A stretch of DNA of 64,000 nucleotides from Tethya wilhelma (taxonomy: Eukaryota; Porifera; Demospongiae; Tethyida; Tethyidae): positions 25,573,852 to 25,637,851 of the forward strand of contig CAXIPT010000001.1 in the NCBI GenBank assembly GCA_964030475.1, given 5' to 3'. A model generated the notes under the pieces. It saw only the letters and a program-made list of their open reading frames with translations. It was not told where the DNA came from and did no database searches. The position numbers were made by a program, and so were the translations under genes. This document shows, in pieces, positions 46,137 to 58,700 of this stretch. Positions within the stretch are counted from its first letter, which is position 1. Every line of letters begins with the position of its first letter.

Positions 46137-47763
46137 CTGTACGTGTGTGTGTGTGTGTGTACGTATTTGTTTGCTACTGCCAAGCAACCAATGTGGAGGT
46201 GACAATAGAGTAGCTAGGGGTCACAGGAGGTCAATTGCAAACAATATATAGTTGCATGCATATTATGTGTGTGTGAGGCACAATCTATCTCACCTCAGTC
46301 TGCACCATATAGCAGCGGTTGTACCTCATAGATCGTACAAAATTGAACACATCAATCGTCTTCTCTTGGGCTATCCTCTTCAGCTGACAGACCAACGTGA
46401 TGAAGGTGCCTGTCCTCCCCACACCAGCACTGCAGTGGACCACCATGGGACCAGCATTCATGGGATTGGAGATGGACACTTTCCGTACGAAGTGTAGCAA
46501 AGATGTCGGATAAACGGGCACGCCGTGATCAGGCCAGCTGGTGAAGTGGTACTGGATGACGATTCTCTCTTCTTTGGAGCTGTCTTTGCAGAGAGAAAAT
46601 GTCCTGACGGTGTAGTCTGCTAGGACGAGCACCTCTTGGATGTGGACACGGATTGACCCGTACACCTCACTCTTTTCATTGGGCCAATATTTATGACACT
46701 TGACCTGCAGGACAAAGAATTATTAGGGCAATTTATAGGCCCTCCATGTAATCTCACATCAACAATATTGTGAGAAAAAGTACAGACTGCCAGCCTTTAA
46801 GATACTGGAAAATATTGACCCAAAACAGATAAAATACTCAGTTGAGTGCAAACTAGATTCCATAACTAACTGATCATAAAGAAAAACAAAACAAACAACA
46901 ACAACAAAGAGATTTATTTCTCTTACTCTTCCTTTCTCCTCCAGGTTGGTGAGCATGACTATAGTGGCCGAACCTTGTTCCCATACCATACGCCAAAAGT
47001 CTGGAACAGAATCTGGGACTGGACCTTGTGTAGCGATGAATGCATTGACTTTGCGATAACCCTGAAGAAACAAAATGGAATCTTGTTTAAACAAAGGTAG
47101 GTTTGTGCATGGCAGTTTTCCATGAATTAAAATAGATTGTTCTCAAAAATTTATTTTGCTTACGTTGATGAAGTTTCCATTGATGTAATCTGAACCTGGT
47201 TTGTTTGGAATGTCCAACAACATGACACGAGAATGGTCATCTGCATACGTAGGAGAGAGAGACATGTTTCAGTCAACAGTGTGACTAGCTATGTATATGA
47301 GTCACTATACAGCAGAGATACTACAGTACCAGTCAACAGTGTAACAGTATGATGAGTTGACATTGTACCAAACTATATGGGGCAATGTAGACTCAGTCAT
47401 ACAGTAACTAGAGGAGAAATTGACGAAGGTCAACAAACTACAAGGTCACATTAGAAGTGGATGTATATTGACTGAGTTGATGATGGAAGGTCTGTACACC
47501 CAATGGATGTTTCTTCTTCTGAATCACTTAGCTTCACAAGCAGAGAAGAATGGGCCAAGTAAGTAAGTTATTGTGTGTGTGTGCATGAGGGAGGGGGAGG
47601 GGGGTCATGTGACTTACATGCTGAGATGTTGGCATAGCGATTCTTGACGGCATTGTGAGGGCTACGAGTTGCCTCAGTGGTAGGAGCATGATTGGGTTCC
47701 ACATTCTGTAGAACATGTGTGTGTGTATGTATGTCATAGTGTTCACTAGGACTTGTACTTCTG

Positions 47764-47802
<39 letters not shown>

Positions 47803-50705
47803 CTTCAATCAACTCACACTGTATTCTTCTGAGAAGAGGTAGTCATCATTTGCATGCATTCTCTTCACATGTTCTTTGAACTCATCCAAAGTCAGTGGCT
47901 CCATTGTACCAGCTGGTCAATACATGTAGTGCATGTAAGCAAAACAATCACAAGAAACTTTAACTTTTGTAAGAAACTGGAAAAACTTTTGTAGGAGCCA
48001 TTAACTCAAGTTTGAGCAAAATGGCTGCTTATAATTGGCAATTGAGTACAAAATTCAGTCGTGGACAAGCTGACATTGTCTTGTTACATGTAATGCAACA
48101 ACTACAGCTGTTCCAAATAAGAGCTTGTAAATATGGAGGAGTTGTTGCCATGGATGTTTTGATACAGGTGTCATGTGTTGACACACACATCATTAATGCT
48201 ATAAGTACACAAGTCTTAAAACAAGAACAATTCAATGGGCAATGTATAGGGATAAGTTTATGGACAGATATCATGTGATATTCAGTGCAAAGTCACTCAA
48301 TCATGTGCTAGTCACATGATTGTTTCTACATATCACCTGATGCTATATATGTGGATACGAATAATTTAGAAGTACTGAATTGATAAGATCTGCACTGGCC
48401 ATTTCTAACTGGGTTCATAGAATTCACGCAGTACTAGTTGTCATGGCTACCCTATAACTCACCATATGGTTTGTTAATGGCTGAAGGATTGGGGTAGACA
48501 TGAACAGCTGTAAGTTCAGCTGCACCTGAAGATTCTTCAAACTCTAGATCATTGTCGGCATAACCTTCACGTTTAGGAATGTAGTACTTTGTTCTACGTG
48601 TGTGCAAGATACATAGCAGCAAAAACTACAGTAAACACTGAGATCAATACAAAATGGCAACAAAAATTAATCATGATAGATAGATGAAAATTTTTTGCTA
48701 CAATTACAACTAGATTTGAATTCAAAGTCATGCATATGATTATCGACAAGCAAGGCAAGCTACAGACACTTTTCTATGTACCTCTGATCTGTGACATAGA
48801 CTACCCAATTGTTCAATCATTGTACAGACTGACAGGTATCAAGCAGCATTAAATATCATTAAATTTTATCATATTTATTAGTTTGATTGACAGATTCACT
48901 CCTCATACCTGTACCAGTACAGTCCCAGCACCACAGCAACAGCTACTCCTGCAATCACCAGCAGTATGATGACTATACCGATGCCAAGGCCCGCGGGACT
49001 GTACCCCAACCTTGCCTCTGTTTGCGTCAGCAAGATCGGAGAGAAGGTGATTAGACGTTCATTATTGTCCGATGTGATCTCTATCATCACAAAGATGGCA
49101 TACTGGGTACCCGGGCGGAGAGCTTGGTTGGTGAAATTGACATTATTTGCAGTCGTAATGCGACCGTCGCCGATTCTAATGGAGGCGGGGATGTTGGCCG
49201 GGTTGTCCCATGCTGCAGTTATGTAGTAGGTTTGAGTGGAGTCGGTCCGGTTGAATGGTCTCGGGGGAGTGGGAAGATTGGGCGCTTCTGTGGATTCTAA
49301 GGGCTCGGTTATTCGAAACACGATAACAGAATATTGTCTGCAGGGATAGAGAGAAAAAAAATACAACAAAAATTCACAGCAATTCTTCAACCATTAATAT
49401 TATTAATATACAAGCTACTTTCACACACGCAGAAATTGCTTTATTTGCAGTATTACACCGGATTGGTTTTATAGAATGTGAATGAGAATTAATTTGCTCT
49501 TCTGCTTATTATGCACTGGAAAAGGAAAGAGTACAAGAGGAAGCATATCAGATTGTGCATTACAGGTATGCCTTTTTCAAGTACAATTAATCTTACACAT
49601 GAAATGTATAGACATACATGCATGCATGTGGAGGCTCTTGAACGGATCTCATGCAGCTATATCACTCACAGAAGTGGTCCAGTGTTGAAATTCACCTGTG
49701 GCAGCTGATAATCAATGACAGTCTGACCAGGAGGAGGGGTAGGCTCATCAGTAGGCCCTGTGGGAGGTATCACGATCATTACCTCAGTAGCGTTGGTCCT
49801 TTGAAGCCTCTCCTCCATTACAACTCCAAGTAGCTGGCTACCGTTCTCAGCCTGGCCTACAGCTTGAACAGCTATGGTGTAATATGTGAATGAAGTCAGG
49901 TCAGTGATGACAAAGCTACGTGGGGTAGGACCAGAGGTTGGTAGCATTTGGTATTCATCGTTGTTGATCATTGGAGGATTTGAAGCGGTGTTTGATTGGC
50001 GGTAGTAGATGTTGTAGTGTGTGATTTCACCATTGGGGAAGTTTGGAAGATCCCAAGTGACCAAGATTGATGTTGGACTCATAGCCACTGTTGTCAGGGA
50101 GGTCACAGACGAGGGAGCTATTAGTGAAGGGAAAAGTAGAGGAAATCGAAAACAGTATTTATGGCTAAGCAAAGATAATAAGTTAGATCTTCTGCTTATT
50201 ATATTATACACTGGAAAAGGAAAGAGTAGAAGAGGAAGCCTATCAGGTTGTGTATAACAGGTCTGCCTTTTTCAAGTACAATTAAGCTTACACAATGCAT
50301 ATCACGTAATACATATTATACAAGACATGCAATAGAAAATTATTCTGTCCTGATTTGAACAACTCACGTATAGCTATGGTTTTCCAAACCATCATGACAG
50401 TTGGTCCTCTTCTTCCAGTAGCAATATTCACAGCTGTCACGTCTACATCATAGTCTGCAAAAGGCAGCCCCTCTTCAATCGTATAACTAACTTGCGGGTC
50501 TCCATTCAGCACCTCTTGGATGGATGTGTTCCGTCTTCTCTCTGGTGGGTGAGGTGGAGATTGGTTGGCAGAGAAAGACAGGGTGTAGTTGTATGGACCA
50601 TTTCTTGTCAAAGGACCATCCCAGGAGATGACAACTTGGACAGCGTTTGGGTTGGAGAGAGATGGTTCCGAAGTGAGATTTAAGTTTTCTATAGCATTTG
50701 GAGCT

Positions 50706-50736
<31 letters not shown>

Positions 50737-53700
50737 ATATGTGTTGATGTCCATGGTATGTGCTCTGGTAGTAAAAATTAATGTTTAAATTAAGACAAAT
50801 TCTTAGTTTCCTTCTCACCATCCTCTTGAGTCATTCCCATCACCGTGGTTACATTGCCCATCCCACTGCTAGTGGAGGCTGTCAAGTTTATCATATATCC
50901 AGTATTGGGGGTTAACCCTGTAATAACGAGACTAGTGGTATCCACGAAGATATTGCTGTAGCCAGGTGGAGGGTCACCAATCATGCCATCAGGTTCAATG
51001 GGAGTGTAGTAAATCTGTAAGACAGATTAGTACACCACAATCAATTCATTCACATCCCTTTTGGAGCAAAATTGAAAGTGAATAGCTTACATTGTAGTTA
51101 GTAAGGATCCCATAGTCGCACCTAGGGGGCAACCAAGTCACTTGTAGCGAGGTAGATGACGGGGCAGTTACCTCGAGATCCATTGGCTCACTTGGAACTG
51201 TACAGGAATGAAAGAATGAAAGAATGAAAGAGGAATAAGTATTACATCGGTAATCATTATGGCTTTGTGTACGACAATCATAATTACATACCATCTTCAG
51301 GAGTGCTAAATCCAGTGGGTGGTGAAAAGTCCCCAGCTCCTACCACAGTCATTGCTTGAACTTTGTACTCATACTCAGTGTAGGGAGCTGTAGAAAGAAA
51401 CAATGGTATAAGAAATGAATATTATAGGATTGTCACAATTAGAATTATATAACTGTCAATGGTCCACACATAGCTAGACGGTTAAATCAGTAACTATAAT
51501 AGCTTTCACTTTCATCCAGCTCTCTCCACTTACTGAGATCTGTGACTAGAAGAGATGTGTTCTCTCCATCCACGGTGAAGTTCTGATCAATATTGTCCAT
51601 CCCACCAACCACGCACAGATCCAGCTGGTTGTTCCCCATTGGATCTTGGCGTTTTCTTCTTCCCTGAGAGTTGTCATTAACTGAGCCTGTGAAGCCCAGA
51701 GCCACAAGGTTTATGGTGTAGCTGAGGATGATTCCATTTGCATCTGGAGGAGGGGACCAACTTAGGAGGGCTGAAAATGGTGTGGTGGAATTCAATGGGG
51801 GAACTTCAGGTGAAGCTGGCGTCCCGGGTACTGTATGCAGTTGTGTTTGTGTGTACGTGTGTGTGTGCAGTAATATGTAAAAATTATGGTTATACAGATA
51901 TTTAACCTATAGTTGTTAAGACTTTATAGTTCTATTATCACAGTTCAACTTTATGCCATTATTATCGATTGACTCACTGTCTTGTTGTGTCATTACAACT
52001 GCAACTGGACTACTTTCAGGGCCTGAGCCTACTCTGGTATAAGCAACCACTGTAATATTGTAGGTTGTAAACTCTTCAAGATCCATCAATTCCACAAAGA
52101 ATGTTGAATTGTCGACATCAGTTATGTTGACAAAACTCTTCATTCCTCCATCATCCTCTAGTAATATTTGGTACATAGTCAGAATACCATTGAAGTCAAT
52201 CTCGTTCAATCCTACCCACGACACATTCACCTCAGTTGAGGATATCACCATGGCAACAACATCAGTGGGTGCAGCACCAGGCACTAAAGATAAAGAATAC
52301 ATCGACAATAGTGGGGTACAGTTCACTTTATAAGGCAATGCCTAACATACTATCTTCCAATGTCATCTCAGTGATATTGTCACTGTATTGTCCAGGACCT
52401 TCACTGGTGTAGGCTCTCACAGAGATGGTGTAGTTCACAAACTCTTGAAGGTCAGTTAGCACAAGGGACAGGTTGGTAGTGTTCACTGCCATGGACATAA
52501 TTGCTCCATCAAATGTCTCCAGAGGTGTATAAAGAACTTCGTAGTCTGTGATAACCCCATTCTGGTCTATCGGAAGTACTTCATCCCAAGACACCATGAT
52601 GGAAGTGGAGGTGGTACTGTTAGCTGTGACATTCACTGGAGAACTAGCTGGAGCTGTGGAAAGAGATAAGAGTATCAAAAGAAACTTGGAAAAAACCTTC
52701 CTCTCAGAATCTACGATATATCTAAAATTTGAGCATATAATTATAGCCTTTTGTACCATCTTCTAGAGTCATCTCAGTGATCTCATCACTGTATGGTCCA
52801 GGACCTTCACTGGTGTAGGCTCTCACAGAGATTGTGTAGTTCACAAACTCTTCTAAGCCATTCAGAGTGATGGATGTGTTGGTGGTGTTCACTGTCATGG
52901 ACATAATTGCTCCATCAAATGTCTCTAGAGGTTCATAAAGGACCTCATATTCGGTAATGATTCCATTTCTGTCAATCTCTGGTACTTCATCCCAAGACAC
53001 CATGATAGAAGTTGAAGACAAAACCAGAGCACTAACATTGCCTGGAGGACTAGCAGGAACTGGGAAAAAGTTAAAATAGTATTAAAAACACAATATTAAA
53101 TTTGTGTAAAAATCTTACCATCTTCCAGTGTCATCTCAGTGATCTCTTCACTGTATGGTCCAGGACCTTCACTGGTGTAGGCTCTCACAGAGATGTTGTA
53201 GTTCACAAACTCTTGGAGGCCACTTAGCACAATGGATAGGTTGGTAGTGTTCACTGTCATGGACATAATTGCTCCACCAAATGTCTCCAGAGGTTCATAA
53301 AGAACCTCATATTCGGTAATAATGCCATTTCTGTCCATCTCTGGTACTTCATCCCAAGACACCATGATGGATGTTGGAGACAATACCATAGCATCAACAT
53401 TGCCTGGAGGACTTGCAGGAACTGTGAAAAAGTTAAAAGTAATTAACATAAACAACATGTGCAGGGAATCTTACCATCTTCCAGTGTCATCTCAGTGATC
53501 CCTTGGCTATATGGTCCAGGACCTTCACTGGTGTAGGCTCTCACAGAGATGTTGTAGTTCGCAAACTCTTGAAGATCAGTTAGCACAAGGGACAGGTTGG
53601 TAGTGTTCACTGTCATGGACATAATTGCTCCACCAAATGTATCCAAAGGTTCATAAAGAACTTCATAGTCTGTGATAATTCCATTCTGGTCTATTGGAAG

Positions 53701-55662
53701 AACTTCATCCCAAGACACCATGATGGAAGTAGAGGTGGTACTGTCAGCTGTGACATTTACTGGAGGACTAGCTGGCACTAATGATAGTAATAAGTATAAC
53801 TTAAAGTTAACTTTGGAATACATTGCACACTTCTACAACATATATACCATCTTCTAGAGTCATCTCAGTGATCTCTTCACTGTATGGTCCAGGTCCTTCA
53901 CTGGTGTAGGCTCTCACAGAGATGTTGTAATTCACAAACTCTTGAAGATCAGTTAGCACAAGGGACAGGTTGGTAGTGTTCACTGTCATGGACATAACAA
54001 CCCCATTAAATGTCTCCAGAGGTTCATAAAGAACCTCATATTCGGTAATGATTCCATTTCTGTCCATCTCTGGTACTTCATCCCAAGACACCATGATAGA
54101 AGTTGAAGACAAAACCATAGCATCAACATTGCCTGGAGGACTTGCAGGAACTGTGAAAAAGTTAAAAGTAATTTCATAAACAACATGTGCAGGGAATCTT
54201 ACCATCTTCCAGTGTCATCTCAGTGATCTCTTCACTATATGGTCCAGGACCTTCACTGGTGTAGGCTCTCACGGAGATATTGTAGTTCACAAACTCTTGC
54301 AAGCCATCCAGAGTGATGGATGTGTTGGTAGTGTTCACTGTCATGGACATAATTGCTTCATCAAATGTCACCAGAGGTTCATAAAGAACTTCATAGTCTG
54401 TGATAATTCCATTCTGGTCTATCGGAAGTACTTCATCCCAAGACACCATGATGGAAGTAGAGGTGGTACTGTCAGCTATGACATTAACTGGAGGACTAGC
54501 TGGCACTAATAATAAAATTGAATGAACATCAATTAATTAACTTAACAATTATTATACTTCTACAACTTACCGTCTTCCAGTGTCATCTCAGTGATCTCAT
54601 CACTGTATGGTCCAGGACCTTCACTGGTGTAGGCTCTCACAAAGATGTTGTAGTTCACAAACTCTTGAAGGCCAGTTAGCACAAGGGACAGGTTGGTAGT
54701 GTTCACTGTCATGGACATAATTGCTCCCCCAAATGTCACCAGAGGTTCATAAAGAACTTCATATGTGGTTATGATTCCATTTTGTTGGATCAGTGGTACT
54801 TCATCCCAAGACACCATGATGGAGGTTGGAGACAACACAGTAGCATTAACATTGTCAGGAGGACTGGCAGGAGCTGCGAAAATAATGGTTGAGTTTGAAA
54901 ACCATACATCAACAGAACTGGGTTGTAGTGACCCTTGTATACAGATATTTTACTTACCATCTTCCAGTGTCATCTCAGTGATCTCTTCACTGTATGGTCC
55001 AGGACCTTCACTGGTGTAGGCTCTCACAGAGATGTTGTAGTTCACAAACTCTTGAAGACCAGTTAGCACAAGGGACAGGTTGGTAGTGTTCACTGTCATG
55101 GACATAATTTCTCCATCAAATGTCTCCAGAGGTTCATAAAGAACTTTGTAGTCTGAGATAATTCCATTTCTGTCAATCTCTGGTATTTCGTCCCAAGACA
55201 CCATGATAGAAGTTGAAGACACCACCATGACAGAAACATTGTCTGGAGGACTAGCAGGAACTGAAAAAGAGATGAAATCTTATCTGACATGTATTATCTA
55301 GCCACAATAAAACAAACCTTCTTCCAGTGTGGTCACAACCAATGAATCACTCCTAACACTCGTCCCAATCTCATTAAAAGCCTCGACAGTGAAGGAGTAC
55401 TCTACTCCAGGAAGGAGGCCACTGATGTTGACCATCTCCATTGAAGAGTTGACCTGTTCCATTTCTCCTCCAGCAAACGATGGCTGTTGGTAAAACACTC
55501 GATAGCCACCAATAGGAGCATTGTTATCATGAGGCTCCACCCACTCTAGAACAATGCTACGAGAGTTCACCATCACAGCTGTCAAATCCTGAGGTTGCTC
55601 AGGAGTATCTGGAAAGAAAGTCCGGGGGCCCCCACACATCAAGTTAATGAACAGTGACACAC

Positions 55663-55701
<39 letters not shown>

Positions 55702-58700
55702 TACCTTGCACTAAGACTAACACAGCATCACTTGCCACACTACCAGCTGTGTTAGTGGCATTACACTGATAGTCTCCTGAATCATTCGTCATGGCCATAG
55801 AAACAGTGAGAGTGCTGAGCACAGATCGAGAATCAGTTGACTCAGAAATGTTAATTCTATCATCTTCAACGACCATAGTTCCATTATGGTACCACTGTAT
55901 GGAGGGAATGGGGAACCCAGTGGCATTGCAGGACAAGGTTAGCTGCTCACTAGAGGTGACATTAATAGAAAATGGAAATTCAACCAAGACTGGGTGAACT
56001 GTAAGAAGAGAAAATTTATTTAATACTGACAAAAGTGAAACTTTTACAATACATGGGAAAAATTGATCACTCTGAAATCATCCTACCATTCAGAATGGCA
56101 ACCCTACTCTCGTTGCCAGCTCTGTTCTCCACTGTACACTGATACTGTCCACCATCAAAGGCACTCTCCACTGTCACATTCAGAGCAGAGGAATTCCCCA
56201 CAACCATGTTGTCATACACCCTGGTCCACGTGAAGACATTGTCAGGCCCTCCTCTAGCACTGCACATTAAGATAGCTGTCTCTCCTTCTTCTCTTGACAC
56301 TGAAGTAACCATCACACTGCCTTCGGGGGAGACTGGTAGAGAAGACAAAGGAAAGAATGAGGAGATAATCATTAAACAATTGTAACAACATGAAATTCAT
56401 AAAAATGGAAAGTGAAGTATTTACAATATCGTTTAGCTATATGCACAAACTGTTGTTGCTAGACAACACTCACTTGTTAGTGTGGTAGTAACGGACTGAG
56501 TGCTGTAGGCTGTCATATTCACTGTGATGCTGGCCACACATTGATACTCCCCCTCATCACCAAACATAGCTGTGAAGTTAAAGACTCGATCACTAGAGAC
56601 CACCTCAAACTGGCCACTTGAGGAGTTCAGTTTCTCCCAGACATAAGTGGGAGGGGGGAAACTCTCCGCTTCACAACTTAACGAGACGTTGGTTTGGTCC
56701 GTCACACGTATGTCCACCTCAGGTTGTGTGATGATGTAAGGATGAACGTTGAGAGTTGAAGAAGACGAGTCATTCCCAGCTCTGTTGCTAACTGTACAGC
56801 GATAGTCTCCTCCATCAGTTGCAGCTATGGTGGTTAGAGTCAATGTCTCTTCTGTTTCACTGGCTAAGATGTCTCCATCTTTCATCCACTGGAAGGTGTT
56901 GTTGGGGCCTCCCTCAGCTAAACAGGTGAATGTGACATTACTACCATTCATAGCAACTGGTGACTCTGGCATTACTGAGACACTTCCAATGGGAGACACT
57001 GGAAAATTAGAAATGGTTATACTCAGTTACATTAATTTTGGCTCAGTGAGATGTTCAAATGATAGATAGGCTTACCAACTAGCACACTGTGAGGTTGAAA
57101 TACTTCTGAGAGATCCATTCCAATTGGTGTCATTGAGGTAGCGCTAGCTGAACACTGATAATTGCCTTCATCTCCAAACCGAACTGGATTAAATTCCAAC
57201 ACAGAGATATTAGACACTTGTTCAATCTCCGCTAAACTAGAATTGAGATTGACCCATGAGATGGAAGGGGTTGGGAAGCCTTCTGCTTCACAGGTGAAGT
57301 TTACATTGTCATTAATGTCAGCCAGTAGCTCTGATTGAGGGAATGTTGTGAAGTAAGGTCGTATGTTAAGTACTAAAGTGGCGAAACCACTACCAGCTGG
57401 GTTACTAACGGTGCATCTGTACTCCCCTCCGTCAGAAGCATCAATATCAGTCAGGACTACCACTGCCACTGAATCATTGACTAAGATGGAACCATCTTTT
57501 GACACCTGGAAGGTGTTGTCAGGTCCTCCCTCAGCTGTACAGATGAATGTAACATTGTCTCCACGGTTACTGATAAGGTTTGGGGGGGTTATACCTACGG
57601 AGCCAACTGGAGAAACTGCATTAAAAAATAAAGCAAAAGAGTTAATGTATTTTAATTATACTTAAACTATCACTAGTTTGAGTCAATTAACTCACCATAA
57701 AGAATGCTGGGAGGATCTCCAGTAGTATTCAGAGTGGTCCCATCTGGTAACATAGAGACAGCATCACAGCGATATCTTCCTTCATTTCCGTAATCAACAG
57801 TTGGGATGGTGAAATCAGAAGTGTTTGCCACTTGTTGACCAGTGTCCACTCTCGTCCAGCTGATAGAGGGAGGGGGGAAACCATCAACCTCACAAGTAAA
57901 GGTAACTCGTGTGCCGGCTGTTGTACCCATTTGAGCCGGCACACTGATGATGTATGGCCGAACATAGAGTGTGCTATTAGCTGATTCATTGCCAGCTAGA
58001 TTGCTGACAGTGCAGATGTACTCTCCTCCACTGGAAGCATTGATATTAGTCAGGACTAACATTGGATCGGTTTCATTGACTAAGATCTCTCCATCTTTCA
58101 TCCATTGGAAGGTGTTGTCAGGACCTCCCTGAGCTGAACAATTTAGTGTGACATTATCACCAAGGCTACTGATTGAGACATTTGGGGAAACTGTGACACT
58201 TCCAACTGGAGAAACTGCAAACAGAATTGTAAAATATAAATAAAAATGTATCTTAATAAGCAATGCATATTATAGCCATACAAAGGTACAATCGCATTAC
58301 CTTTGAACCCCGTACTTCATGCACAGATCGAAAGGGATATAATATCATGCCTACATGAATCAGTGTTAACTTACCGTAAAGAGTGCTCACAAAATCTGAC
58401 CCAAGGGTTAACATTGTCACATTCATTTCACTAGAGATTGTTGATTGAGCCAAGCATTGATAATCTCCTTCATCTCCAAAGTCCACTGGCATGAATGCAA
58501 GGATTGTACCATTGGCTACGACAGTGTTCAAACTGGTATTAGCTTCAACCCGTTCCCAAGTGATAGAGGGTGAGGGAAAGCCTTCTGCTTCACAAATGAA
58601 CGACACATTTTGTTCTCTGGCGATTGCAAGTATTTCAGTTTCAGGTTGAGTAATGAGGTATGGTCGAATATAGAGTGTGCTCATACTGGAATCATTGCCA

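Noticed and set aside
48012..48278. 88-codon plus-strand open frame in an RPTP-B intron
   Set aside because: No homology seen, opposite strand to the host gene, with a complementary open frame of similar length; likely chance.
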